Shown in pieces: positions 26,483 through 34,408 of a DNA stretch of 64,000 nucleotides; position 1 is the stretch's first letter, and every line of letters begins with the position of its first letter. The DNA comes from Microthrixaceae bacterium. Its GTDB lineage: Bacteria; Actinomycetota; Acidimicrobiia; Acidimicrobiales; Microtrichaceae. Made by a program: the position numbers and the translations under genes. A model generated the notes under the pieces. The model saw only the letters and a program-made list of their open reading frames with translations, was not told the DNA's origin and did not search any database. Location: contig JACJWI010000001.1 in NCBI GenBank assembly GCA_020637215.1, positions 248,001 through 312,000 on the forward strand. The letters are read 5' to 3'.

Positions 26483-27865
26483 ATGGCCGGGAGCCGCAAC
26501 AACGTCCGCAAGCGCGGATCGACCTGGACCTACTACCTCTACGTCACCGACGGCGCCGGCGAGCGCCGGCAGAAGTCCAAGGGTGGGTTCGCCACCCGCA
26601 AGGAGGCCGAGGCGGCCAGGGTCGAAGCCCTCGCCGCGCTGTCGAACGGCAACTGGGTACAGCCAGACCGGCTCACCGTCGCCGAGTTCCTCATCGACGA
26701 GTGGCTACCGACCCAGCGGCCGCCGACGCTCGAGGAGAGCACCTACGCCAGCTACGCCCGGAACATCCGGCTCCACGTCGTCCCCTACGTCGGCGAGATC
26801 CGGCTCCAGCAGCTCACGCCGATGGACCTCAACGCCCTCTACCGGACGCTCCTCGACTCCGGCCGACGACCGCCGGGCTCTCCCGTCCGACGCCACGATC
26901 CTGCCGTGCTCGACCTCATCGCCCGGCTCAAGGGTGAGGGCCAGACGTGGCAGCAGGTGGCCGACACCGTCGCCGGGGAGTTCCCCGACCTCGTCGGCAT
27001 CACCCGCCACGCCGTCGCCTCGGCCCATCGTCGAGCCCATGAGCCGAAGCCGGCACCGAAGGATCCCGGGCTGAGCAACCGGATGGTCCGGTACGTCCAC
27101 ACGATCATCCACGCCGCGCTGCGCGACGCCCTGCGCTGGAACCGCGTGACCCGCAACGTCGCCGCGGTGGCCACTCCCCCGCCGCAGGCATCGACCCGAC
27201 GGGGCCGCCACACGACGTGGACCGGCGAGCACCTCGGCCAGTTCCTCGACTTCGTCGCCGACAGCCCGTACCTGCCGGCATGGCTGTTCCTCGCCACCTC
27301 GGGCTCACGCCGCGGCGAGGTCCTCGGCCTGAAGTGGGACGACGTCGACCTCGACGCCGCAACGGCGATCATCTCCCGCCAAGTCGCCATGGTCGACCAT
27401 CGCATCGTGGTGAAGGACCTCCCGAAGACCAAGGGCGGCCACACGATCTCGCTCGACCCGGGCACCGTCGAGATGCTCGCCAACCACCGGGAACGCCAGG
27501 CGAAGATCAAGCGCCTCCTCGGCGGCGGCTACCACGACGACGGCTGGATCTTCACCCGCCCCGACGGCACCCCGATCCATCCCGAGCGGTTCAGCCGCGA
27601 GTTCCTCCGCAAGCAGGAGGCCTACAACAAGGCCCACCCCGACGAGCCGCTCCCGCGGCTGAAGCTCCACGGGCTGCGGCATACCTGGGCGACGCTCGCG
27701 CTGGAGGAGGGCATCGACATCCACGTCGTCAGCGACCGCCTCGACCACAGCAGCACCCACATCACGAGCCAGATCTACACGCACGTCACGAGGCCGATGC
27801 AGTCCGACGCCGCCGATCGCGTCGCTGCCAGGATCCTCGGTCGTCGGCACGACTTGCCAGGCTGA
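26483..27865 (+). CDS. int: tyrosine site-specific integrase with an inserted helix-turn-helix segment
   Basis: 460 residues from the ATG at 26483 (GGGAGG upstream). Order: AP2-like arm-binding N-terminus (RGSTWTYYLYVTDGAGERRQ), SAM-like core-binding domain (about 65-225), catalytic domain (240-440). Catalytic residues seen: R276 (TSGSRRGEVLGLKW), H396 and R399 (HGLRH), H422 (LDHSS) and Y432 (IYTHV). Within the core-binding domain about 65 extra residues (128-195) include IARLKGEGQTWQQVADTVAG, which looks like a helix-turn-helix; in most relatives the strand before and the helix SNRMVRYVHTIIH are nearly adjacent. It should excise and integrate the element at tRNA-Leu. Confidence 0.92.
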   Translation: MAGSRNNVRKRGSTWTYYLYVTDGAGERRQKSKGGFATRKEAEAARVEALAALSNGNWVQPDRLTVAEFLIDEWLPTQRPPTLEESTYASYARNIRLHVVPYVGEIRLQQLTPMDLNALYRTLLDSGRRPPGSPVRRHDPAVLDLIARLKGEGQTWQQVADTVAGEFPDLVGITRHAVASAHRRAHEPKPAPKDPGLSNRMVRYVHTIIHAALRDALRWNRVTRNVAAVATPPPQASTRRGRHTTWTGEHLGQFLDFVADSPYLPAWLFLATSGSRRGEVLGLKWDDVDLDAATAIISRQVAMVDHRIVVKDLPKTKGGHTISLDPGTVEMLANHRERQAKIKRLLGGGYHDDGWIFTRPDGTPIHPERFSREFLRKQEAYNKAHPDEPLPRLKLHGLRHTWATLALEEGIDIHVVSDRLDHSSTHITSQIYTHVTRPMQSDAADRVAARILGRRHDLPG

Positions 27866-27905
27866 CTCGAACCCGGCGGTAGGTGATGGCCGAGCTGCGG
27901 CCCTG

Positions 27906-28511
27906 TCAGCCAGCAGCGCGGAAGATGCCGTCGAGCAGTCGATTCAGTGCGTAGATGACCGCTACCGCTCGTCCCTCGGAGTCGTCATCCCTGGCTACGG
28001 CCACCGCGGCTTCGCTGACCGCTCCGAGGAGTAGATCCGCGACGATCTCGGGGTCGGCTTCGGACGGCGAGCGCCCTGCCTCTCGCGCCGCGACGAGGGC
28101 AGCGGTGATGCTGGTTCGGAATGTGCCGCCGTCGCATTCCCTCCATCGATGCCAACCGAGCACCGTCGGCGCCTGTACGAGGGTGATACCGGCCGCCACC
28201 GGATCGGCCGCAACAAGCCGGAGATACGTTGCGAGTCCGCTTCGCAGGGCAGTCTCGGGATCGAGGCCCTCGGTCGTCGTCTGGACAGCGTCAACCAGGC
28301 GACGGTGTTCGGAGAGGAAGACCGCTTCGAAGAGGTCGACCTTCGAAGCGAAGTGGTAGTAGACGCTGCCTTTCGTGCGTCCCGCTCGAGCCGCGACGTC
28401 GTCGATGGTCACGTCGTCGACTCCCAGTTCGGCGAATAGAGCGCGGGCCGCCGCCAGCACCTCGTGCAGTGAGCGGACTGCCCGAGCCTGTGGCCGACGC
28501 GTGGACGTCAT
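27906..28511 (-). CDS. TetR-family regulator
   Basis: 201 residues. The N-terminal helix-turn-helix VDDVTIDDVAARAGRTKGSV followed by YYHFASKVDLFEAVF is classic TetR. The C-terminal domain is helical. Divergent from the quinone oxidoreductase gene, with a 28-bp imperfect palindrome between them, which is probably its operator. Confidence 0.9.
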   Translation of the reverse strand: MTSTRRPQARAVRSLHEVLAAARALFAELGVDDVTIDDVAARAGRTKGSVYYHFASKVDLFEAVFLSEHRRLVDAVQTTTEGLDPETALRSGLATYLRLVAADPVAAGITLVQAPTVLGWHRWRECDGGTFRTSITAALVAAREAGRSPSEADPEIVADLLLGAVSEAAVAVARDDDSEGRAVAVIYALNRLLDGIFRAAG

Positions 28512-28554
28512 CGACGCGATCGTACAGCGGCCGCACCGGACCGCTGGCCAGGTT

Positions 28555-28582
28555 CATACTTCACGTACGTACTAGGAGTATG
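28555..28582. promoter_or_regulatory. palindromic operator between tetR and the oxidoreductase gene
   Basis: A 28-bp imperfect palindrome: outer arms CATACT and AGTATG (28555-28560, 28577-28582) and a perfect centre GTACGTAC (28565-28572). It ends on the upstream ATG (28580) of the oxidoreductase frame, so a repressor bound here would block that gene directly. Confidence 0.65.
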
Positions 28583-28591
28583 TTCTGGTCG

Positions 28592-29572
28592 ATGCGCGCG
28601 ATAACGATCGACCGTTTCGGAGGTCCGGACGTCCTCGTCCTCTCGGAGGTACCCGAGCCGCCGCCGCCGGGTCCGGGCGAGGTCGTCGTGGCCATCCACG
28701 CCGCCGGCGTCAACCCCCTCGACGCCGCCGTGCGATCGGGACGCCTCGCTCCACTGCTCGGGCGTGACTTCCCGCTCATCGTCGGCAACGACGGAGCTGG
28801 CACGGTGACCGCCATCGGGGCGGGGGTGTCGAACGTGGGCATCGGCGAGCGGGTACACGGCCTGTTCGACGCGGCTCCCACTCCTTCACGTCACGGCTTT
28901 GCCACCCCAGGCACCTATGCCGAGCTGGCCGTCACTCGCGCCTCGACGCTCGCCCGTGTCCCCGACGACGTCGACATGGTCATGGCTGGGGCCATACCGG
29001 TCGCCGGACTCACCGCATACCAGACCCTGGTTCGCAAGGCTCGCATCGAACGTCGCTCATCAGTGTTGGTGATCGGGGCGTCAGGAGGCGTCGGCACCTT
29101 CGCCACCCAGATCGCGATCGCGCTCGGGGCAAAGGTGACAGGTGTCGCAGGCGGCTCTCGCACCGAACTCGTTCGATCGCTCGGCGCCCACACCGTCATC
29201 GACCACCAGGAAGTGGATCTGACCACACTGAACGATCGGTTCGACCTGGTCTATGACGTGTCGACGAGATTCTCTTTCCGTTGCTTGCGGCATCTCGTGG
29301 CGCCCGGTGGGCTCTTCGTCGCCAACATCGGCCCTCGACTCGCCATGCTGTCTCCCAATCTGCGGCGACCCGAGCGCCGATTCGGTCGCTACGGCTTCGC
29401 CTGGGTGACATCGGACGCCCACGACTTGACCGCCTTGACAGCCATGGTCGAGGCGGGACAGATCCGGCCCTGCATCGAAGAAGTCCTCCCGCTCGCTGAC
29501 GCCGCGACCGCGCACCGAATCCTCGAGTCGGGCCGGGTCTTCGGCAAGGTCGTACTCGACGTGCGCCGCTGA
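28592..29572 (+). CDS. zinc-independent quinone oxidoreductase (MDR superfamily)
   Basis: 326 residues from the ATG at 28592 (AGGAG 13 bases upstream; an ATG at 28580 is the alternative). MRAITIDRFGGPDVLVLSEV is the standard N-terminus. IHAAGVNPLDAAVRSG lacks the structural-zinc cysteines. VLVIGASGGVGTFATQIAIA at about 150-170 is the NADPH-binding Rossmann loop. It reduces quinones or enones with NADPH. Divergent TetR control suggests induction by an electrophile. Confidence 0.88.
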   Translation: MRAITIDRFGGPDVLVLSEVPEPPPPGPGEVVVAIHAAGVNPLDAAVRSGRLAPLLGRDFPLIVGNDGAGTVTAIGAGVSNVGIGERVHGLFDAAPTPSRHGFATPGTYAELAVTRASTLARVPDDVDMVMAGAIPVAGLTAYQTLVRKARIERRSSVLVIGASGGVGTFATQIAIALGAKVTGVAGGSRTELVRSLGAHTVIDHQEVDLTTLNDRFDLVYDVSTRFSFRCLRHLVAPGGLFVANIGPRLAMLSPNLRRPERRFGRYGFAWVTSDAHDLTALTAMVEAGQIRPCIEEVLPLADAATAHRILESGRVFGKVVLDVRR

Positions 29573-29890
29573 CGAGACCCCGAGCGTGCCGATCGCGTCG
29601 AGGGTCGCAAGAAGCCGCGCACTCTGTTGACGGTGGCCATCAGTTTCGCGAGCTCACCGGCTTCGCGCCGTCGGTCCATGGGGGCGCCCCGAAACTCCCG
29701 CGACATCCGACCATCGGCCCACCGGGCCTCCAGCACTGTCCCCAACGTGCCGTTCGGGGACGGCATGCGCCCACCTCGACGGGTCGCCGTGTGATCTGCC
29801 GCGCTTGCGATCAAGGTCGCAGGCGCCAATGATGACAAACCAATGACAAGGGCCCGATCCGGTCCGCTTGACTGCCGCCGAAAACGGCGC
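29573..29890. other. gene-free right end of the integrated element
   Basis: No convincing gene. A minus-strand frame includes GTVLEARWADGRMSREFRGA, which is not recognised and may be a remnant. TGATGACA (29830-29837) and AATGACA (29842-29848) match the octamers near the left att. Confidence 0.45.
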
Positions 29891-29914
29891 TGACCAGCAC
29901 TTTCGTGCTGGTCA
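29891..29914 (-). terminator. rho-independent-like terminator after tRNA-Leu
   Basis: Stem TGACCAGCAC pairs perfectly with GTGCTGGTCA around a four-base loop (GAAA on the minus strand). It starts six bases past the tRNA 3' end in the direction of tRNA transcription and is followed by a weak T stretch (TTTT). Confidence 0.7.
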
Positions 29915-29918
29915 GGTC

Positions 29919-29940
29919 GTGTCGGAGGGGGGACTTGAAC
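29919..29940. repeat. right att repeat (3' end of tRNA-Leu)
   Basis: Identical to 14009-14030. Covers the acceptor stem, T-stem 3' side and T-loop of the tRNA gene plus two bases beyond. Confidence 0.8.
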
Positions 29941-30003
29941 CCCCACGCCCCTAAGGGCACTAGCCCCTCAAGCTAGCGCGTCTGCCAATTCCGCCACTCC
30001 GAC
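29921..30003 (-). tRNA. tRNA-Leu (anticodon GAG)
   Basis: 83 bases. Acceptor GTCGGAG pairs with CTCCGAC. The anticodon arm is CTAGC-TTGAGGG-GCTAG with GAG at the anticodon. A long variable arm (class II) and a T-arm GGGGG-TTCAAGT-CCCCC follow. CCA is not encoded. It is the integration target of the 15.9-kb element and remains intact. Confidence 0.95.
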
Positions 30004-30080
30004 GTGGACCCCACCAGCCGGTGGGGCGAGCGGACACTGTAGCGCACCCGGGGACACCCGCCGCCACGTCGCTGCCCGGT

Positions 30081-30193
30081 CTCCGCGTGTGAGAACGACG
30101 CATGGCGGGTTGAACCCACACGCGAACACCGGCACCCCAGGCTCCGCGTGCGAGAACGACGCGTGGAAGGTCGAACCCACACGCAAACACCGG
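30081..30193. repeat. dispersed palindromic repeat, tandem pair A
   Basis: Two units 61 bases apart (30081-30132 and 30142-30193). Each runs CTCCGCGTGyGAGAACGAC, about 15 variable bases, then CCACACGCrAACACCGG. The inner arms GCGTGTGAG and CCACACGC can form a stem. Related units stand at 49496-49609 and 50642-50690. Confidence 0.8.
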
Positions 30194-30225
30194 CCGAGCC
30201 GCCGCAGCGTGCGACACTCGTCCCC

Positions 30226-30906
30226 GTGAGCACGTTCAGCGACCAGGGACCGGACACCGACAGCGATACCGAACAAGGGTTGACCGCACGGCTCCGCGAC
30301 TTCGTCGACGCCCACGACATCGAGTGGGCCCGCACGGTGGTGGACGACCTGGAGGCGCTCGACCACGCCGTGTACGGCGCGGTCGCCGAAGCGTCGACCC
30401 CGACCCTCGACTCGGCTCTCCGCCGTCTCACCAAGCTCGCCGACAACTCCAAGCTCTGGTTCGGCATCGCGGCCGCCACCGCCCTGGTCGGCGGGCGACG
30501 TGGACGTCGGGCCGCGCTCGACGGCGTCATCGCCATCGGCATCACCAGCTTCGTGGTCAACCAACCGATCAAGCGTTTGATGCCCCGCAAGCGCCCGGAT
30601 CGGGAGCACTTCGCGGTCAGCGTCGGGCGCCAGGTGCCCCTGCCCACCTCACCGTCGTTCCCGTCCGGACACTCGGCGTCCGCGTTCGCGTTCGCCAACG
30701 CGATGGGCGGAGAGCTGCCGTGGGCGGCCTTCCCGGTGCATTTCCTGGCCGGGGCCGTCGCCTACTCCCGGGTCCACACCGGGGTGCACTTCCCGGCCGA
30801 CGCCATGGTCGGGGCGTTGCTGGGGGCCGGGGTCGGCGATGTGGTCGGCACCGTCCGACGACATCGCCGGGAACGAGAGCTTCGCGGTTCCGTCACCGTT
30901 CCCTGA
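30226..30906 (+). CDS. PAP2-superfamily phosphatase
   Basis: 226 residues from the GTG at 30226. The three PAP2 signature parts are visible: KRLMPRKRPDR, SPSFPSGHSASA and SRVHTGVHFPADAMVGALLG. Hydrophobic stretches lie between, consistent with a small membrane-bound lipid phosphatase. Substrates in the family include phosphatidic acid, undecaprenyl diphosphate and decaprenylphosphoryl phosphoribose; which applies is unclear. It converges with secG. Confidence 0.85.
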   Translation: MSTFSDQGPDTDSDTEQGLTARLRDFVDAHDIEWARTVVDDLEALDHAVYGAVAEASTPTLDSALRRLTKLADNSKLWFGIAAATALVGGRRGRRAALDGVIAIGITSFVVNQPIKRLMPRKRPDREHFAVSVGRQVPLPTSPSFPSGHSASAFAFANAMGGELPWAAFPVHFLAGAVAYSRVHTGVHFPADAMVGALLGAGVGDVVGTVRRHRRERELRGSVTVP

Positions 30907-30949
30907 CCGGGCGTCGCCGCTGGGCCGGCCGTGGCTGTCGGACCAGTCG

Positions 30950-31192
30950 TCAGGTCGGGTCGATGACCAGGGCCATCAGCAGCGTGTTGAACCCGAAGAG
31001 GAGCCCGACGACGACCGTGATCCGGTCCAGGTTCTTCTCCATCACCGTCGATCCGGCCGCGGAGGCGCCCAGGCCGCCGCCGAACATGTCGGACAATCCG
31101 CCACCCCGGCCCGAATGGACCAGGACGAGGAAGATGACCCCGATGCCGAGGGCGAACTGCAGGACCCAGAGGACGATGTCGATGATGGACAC
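30950..31192 (-). CDS. secG: preprotein translocase subunit SecG
   Basis: 80 residues. Two membrane segments (IVLWVLQFALGIGVIFLVLV and ITVVVGLLFGFNTLLMALVI) enclose the SecG loop HSGRGGGLSDMFGGG. SecG is a non-essential part of SecYEG that aids SecA cycling. It follows tpiA by 19 bases, as in the conserved actinobacterial order gap-pgk-tpiA-secG. Confidence 0.93.
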   Translation of the reverse strand: MSIIDIVLWVLQFALGIGVIFLVLVHSGRGGGLSDMFGGGLGASAAGSTVMEKNLDRITVVVGLLFGFNTLLMALVIDPT

Positions 31193-31211
31193 GGTGGGTC
31201 AGGCTACCTGC

Positions 31212-31991
31212 TCAGTGGTTCCGGTACTGCACGAGGGCCGCGAACTCGTCGGGTTCCAGGCTGGCCCCACCGACGAGCGCTCCGTCGATGTCGGGCTGCG
31301 ACATCAGCTCGGCGATGTTGCCGGGCTTGACCGACCCGCCGTACTGGATGCGCACCGCCGCGGCGGCGTCGGGCCCGAAGGTGGCCGACACCACCGAGCG
31401 GATGTGGGCGCACATGGCCTGGGCATCCTCGGAGGTGGCGGTTCGGCCCGTTCCGATCGCCCAGATCGGCTCGTAGGCGATGACCAGCGCGGCGACCTTG
31501 TCGCCGCCGAGTCCCGCGAGGCCGGCAACGATCTGGCCCTCGACCCATGATTCGGCCTCGCCGGCCTCGCGCTGCTCGAGCGTCTCGCCGCAGCACATGA
31601 TCGGGATCATCCCCGCGGCCTGGACGGCCTTGACCTTCAGGTTGACCGTCTCGTCGGTCTCGGCGAAGTACTGGCGACGCTCGGAGTGCCCCACGATGAC
31701 GTAGGCGACGTCGAGCTTGGCCAGCATGGGCGGCGCCACCTCGCCGGTGAACGCGCCCTGGTCCTCCCAGTGGCAGTTCTGGGCACCCAACTCGATCTTC
31801 ATCCGGTCCGATTCGATGATCGTCTGGATCGACCGCAGGTCGGTGAACGGCGGGTGCACCGTGACCACCACGTTGTCGTGGTCGTCGCCATCGAGTCGGT
31901 AGTGCAGCTTCTGCACGGCCTGGATCGCCTCGAAGTGGTTCTTGTGCATCTTCCAGTTGCCGCTGATGATCGGCTTGCGGGTGCTGGCCAT
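31212..31991 (-). CDS. tpiA: triose-phosphate isomerase
   Basis: 259 residues from the ATG at 31991 (GAGGGGG upstream). Catalytic residues: N12 and K14 in SGNWKMHKN, H102 in VGHSERR, E174 in AYEPIWAIGTG. It interconverts dihydroxyacetone phosphate and glyceraldehyde 3-phosphate in glycolysis. A longer frame to 32288 is a shadow of pgk. Confidence 0.97.
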   Translation of the reverse strand: MASTRKPIISGNWKMHKNHFEAIQAVQKLHYRLDGDDHDNVVVTVHPPFTDLRSIQTIIESDRMKIELGAQNCHWEDQGAFTGEVAPPMLAKLDVAYVIVGHSERRQYFAETDETVNLKVKAVQAAGMIPIMCCGETLEQREAGEAESWVEGQIVAGLAGLGGDKVAALVIAYEPIWAIGTGRTATSEDAQAMCAHIRSVVSATFGPDAAAAVRIQYGGSVKPGNIAELMSQPDIDGALVGGASLEPDEFAALVQYRNH

Positions 31992-32032
31992 GGTTCCCCC
32001 TCGGGATCGGAGCTGCGGATCGGGTGCCGGTG

Positions 32033-33172
32033 TCAGCCGGCGACGTTGGGAGCGTGGCGGAGGGCGTCGAGCCCGGGCAGGTCGCCCTGCTCGATGAGCT
32101 CGAGCGACGCCCCCCCACCGGTGGAGATGTGGTCGACCTCGTCGGCCAGCCCGAACTGGGCGATCGCCGCGGCCGAGTCGCCGCCGCCGATCACGGTGAA
32201 GCCGCGGCACTCGGCCACGGCCTGGGCGACCGCCCGCGTCCCGGCCTCGAAGCGGGGATCCTCGAACACGCCCATGGGCCCGTTCCACAAGACGGTGCGC
32301 GACTCGCCGATGACGTCGCCGAACGCCGCGGCGGCACCCGGGCCGATGTCGAGGCCCATCCAGCCGTCGGGCAGGGAGCGACCGAAGTTGCGCACCTCTC
32401 CCCCGGCGGACGGATCCCCGATCTTGCCGCCGGGCCCGAGGCCGACGACGTCCTCGGGCAGGTGGAGGCGATCACCGTGCTCGTCGAGGAGCCGGGCGCA
32501 GTTGTCGACCTGGTCGGCCTCGAACAGCGAGCTCCCCACCGGATGGCCCATCGCCCCGAAGAACGTGAAGCACATGCCACCACCGATGACGATGTCATCC
32601 GCGATGTCGAGCAGGGCGGTCAGGACTCCGAGCTTGTCGGACACCTTGGATCCGCCGGTGATCGCAGTGAACGGACGGCGGGGCTGCTCGCGGAGTCCGA
32701 GCAGGACCTCGACCTCCTTGGCCAGCAGCCGACCCGCCGCCGAGGGCAGACGTGTGGGCGGACCGACGATCGACGCGTGGGCCCGGTGCGACGCGCCGAA
32801 CGCGTCGTTCACGTACAGGTCGTGGCCCTCGCACAGCGAGTCGACGAAGGCCGCGTCGTTGCCGGTCTCGCCCGGGTCGAAGCGCAGGTTCTCGAGCAGC
32901 TCCACCCCGGGTGCCAGCTCCGCCAGGCGCTGCCGGACCGGCTCGACCGAGTAGGCCGGATCCGGTGCTCCCTTGGGTCGGCCGAGGTGCGTGCAGGCGG
33001 TCACGCGAGCGCCGCGCTCCTGGAGCCACTGCAAGGTGGGCAGCGCAGCACGGATGCGCAGGTCGTCGGTGATGACGCCGTCCCGGATGGGGACGTTGAA
33101 GTCGGCGCGCACCAGAACGGAGCGGCCGTCCACGTCGCCGAGGTCCTCGAGCTCGGGTACTCCGAACTTCAT
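32033..33172 (-). CDS. pgk: phosphoglycerate kinase
   Basis: 379 residues, slightly short for the family. SVLVRADFNVPIRDGVITDD is the substrate-binding N-terminal segment, ITGGSKVSDKLGVLTALLD the hinge region, and NGPMGVFEDPRFEAGT plus VIGGGDSAAAI the nucleotide end. It makes ATP from 1,3-bisphosphoglycerate. GAGGGGAGAACG stands just before the ATG. It ends 41 bases before tpiA. Confidence 0.96.
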   Translation of the reverse strand: MKFGVPELEDLGDVDGRSVLVRADFNVPIRDGVITDDLRIRAALPTLQWLQERGARVTACTHLGRPKGAPDPAYSVEPVRQRLAELAPGVELLENLRFDPGETGNDAAFVDSLCEGHDLYVNDAFGASHRAHASIVGPPTRLPSAAGRLLAKEVEVLLGLREQPRRPFTAITGGSKVSDKLGVLTALLDIADDIVIGGGMCFTFFGAMGHPVGSSLFEADQVDNCARLLDEHGDRLHLPEDVVGLGPGGKIGDPSAGGEVRNFGRSLPDGWMGLDIGPGAAAAFGDVIGESRTVLWNGPMGVFEDPRFEAGTRAVAQAVAECRGFTVIGGGDSAAAIAQFGLADEVDHISTGGGASLELIEQGDLPGLDALRHAPNVAG

Positions 33173-33200
33173 CGTTCTCCCCTCGGATGGGTCCCGCGTT

Positions 33201-33241
33201 CCGGCGGGTGGCCTGCACCTCAGGTGCGAGCCACCCGCCGG
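33201..33241 (-). terminator. long hairpin between gap and pgk
   Basis: CCGGCGGGTGGC (33201-33212) pairs perfectly with GCCACCCGCCGG (33230-33241), with an inner stem GCACCT/AGGTGC. It lies in the gap-pgk spacer without a T tract, so it is more likely an attenuator or mRNA-processing and stability element that sets gap above pgk expression. Confidence 0.55.
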
Positions 33242-33253
33242 TCCGTCAGGACG

Positions 33254-34264
33254 TCAGTGGTTGGCGGCGCCGACGACCAGGGCCAGATCGACCAGGCGGT
33301 TGGAGTAGCCCGACTCGTTGTCGTACCAGGACAGGACCTTGACCATGTTGCCCATGGTCATCGTCAGGCCCGAGTCGAAGATCGAGCTGTAGGGCGAACC
33401 GACGATGTCGGACGAGACGATCGGCTCGTCGGTGTACTCGAGGATGCCCTTGAGCGGGCCCTCGGACGCGGCGGCCTTGAACGCCTCGTTGACCTGCTCG
33501 ACGGTGACGTCCTGGTCGAGCAGACCGGTGAAGTCGGTGATCGAACCGGTCGGGATCGGCACCCGCAGCGACGTTCCGTCCAAGCGGCCCTTCATGGCCT
33601 CGAGCACCAGCGAGGTGGCCCGGGCGGCGCCGGTCGAGGTGGGCACGATGTTCACCGCGGCGGCCCGGGCGCGGCGCAGGTCCTTGTGGGGGCCGTCGAC
33701 CAGGGACTGGTCACCGGTGTAGGCGTGAATGGTGTTCATCAGGCCCTTCTGGACGCCGAACGCGTCGTCGAGGACCTTGATGAGAGGCACGAAGCAGTTG
33801 GTCGTGCACGAGGCGTTCGACACGATGACGTGCTTGTCGGGATCGAACGTGTCGTCGTTGACGCCGACCACGAAGGTGGCGTCCACCCCTCCGGCCGGGG
33901 CCGAGATGATCACGCGTGGCGCGCCGCCGTCGAGGTGCGCGGCGGCCTTGTCGCGGTCGGTGAAGATGCCGGTCGACTCGATGACGACGTCGACGCCCAG
34001 GTCACCCCAGGGGATCTCGGCCGGGTTGCGGTGCTGGACGACCTTGAGGACATCGCCGTCGACGTCGATGCCGCCGTCGACCTCCTTGATGGTGCCCGGG
34101 TAGGTGCCGGCGACCGAGTCCCGCTTGAGCAGCAGGGCCATCTGGTCGAGCGAACCCAGGTCGTTGACGGCGACGAAGTCGATGTCGGCGCCCCGGGCCT
34201 TGGCCGCCCGGAAGAAGTTGCGGCCGATGCGGCCGAAGCCGTTGATCCCCACACGCACGGTCAT
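33254..34264 (-). CDS. gap: glyceraldehyde-3-phosphate dehydrogenase
   Basis: 336 residues from the ATG at 34264 (GAGGACGTGAAA before it; a GTG two codons upstream is possible). The NAD-binding start is RVGINGFGRIGRNFFRA, the catalytic Cys is C153 in SNASCTTNC, and the end is SWYDNESGYSNRLVDLALVV. Cytoplasmic glycolytic enzyme. First gene of the gap-pgk-tpiA-secG series and downstream of yvcK. Confidence 0.97.
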   Translation of the reverse strand: MTVRVGINGFGRIGRNFFRAAKARGADIDFVAVNDLGSLDQMALLLKRDSVAGTYPGTIKEVDGGIDVDGDVLKVVQHRNPAEIPWGDLGVDVVIESTGIFTDRDKAAAHLDGGAPRVIISAPAGGVDATFVVGVNDDTFDPDKHVIVSNASCTTNCFVPLIKVLDDAFGVQKGLMNTIHAYTGDQSLVDGPHKDLRRARAAAVNIVPTSTGAARATSLVLEAMKGRLDGTSLRVPIPTGSITDFTGLLDQDVTVEQVNEAFKAAASEGPLKGILEYTDEPIVSSDIVGSPYSSIFDSGLTMTMGNMVKVLSWYDNESGYSNRLVDLALVVGAANH

Positions 34265-34408
34265 TTTCACGTCCTCGTCTCAGGTGTCTGACGGTCGGAT
34301 GGCACTCTGGTCCGCGCCGGGCGATCACACCGGGCGCGGACCCCTATGCGAGCACGGCGAACGCTGAGAGTGCCAATCCCGAGCCGTCGCGGACGGCACG
34401 ACCGTGCT

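Larger units (their letters stand above)
14009..29940. mobile_element. integrative, probably mobilisable element in tRNA-Leu(GAG)
   Basis: A 22-bp direct repeat (14009-14030 and 29919-29940) bounds about 15.9 kb. The right copy is the 3' end of an intact tRNA-Leu gene on the minus strand, as expected when an element inserts into a tRNA 3' end. Inside are a tyrosine integrase (26483-27865), a MobF relaxase with an upstream helix-turn-helix gene, a restriction-modification pair, an AbiE toxin-antitoxin cassette, a nucleotidyltransferase cassette and a TetR/oxidoreductase pair. TGATGACA repeats near both ends may be integrase arm sites. No type IV secretion genes are present, so transfer would need a helper. 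Confidence 0.8.

Noticed and set aside
29612..29820. Minus-strand frame near the tRNA as an excisionase gene
   Set aside because: No helix-turn-helix can be recognised and its start is uncertain. It is described only as a possible remnant.
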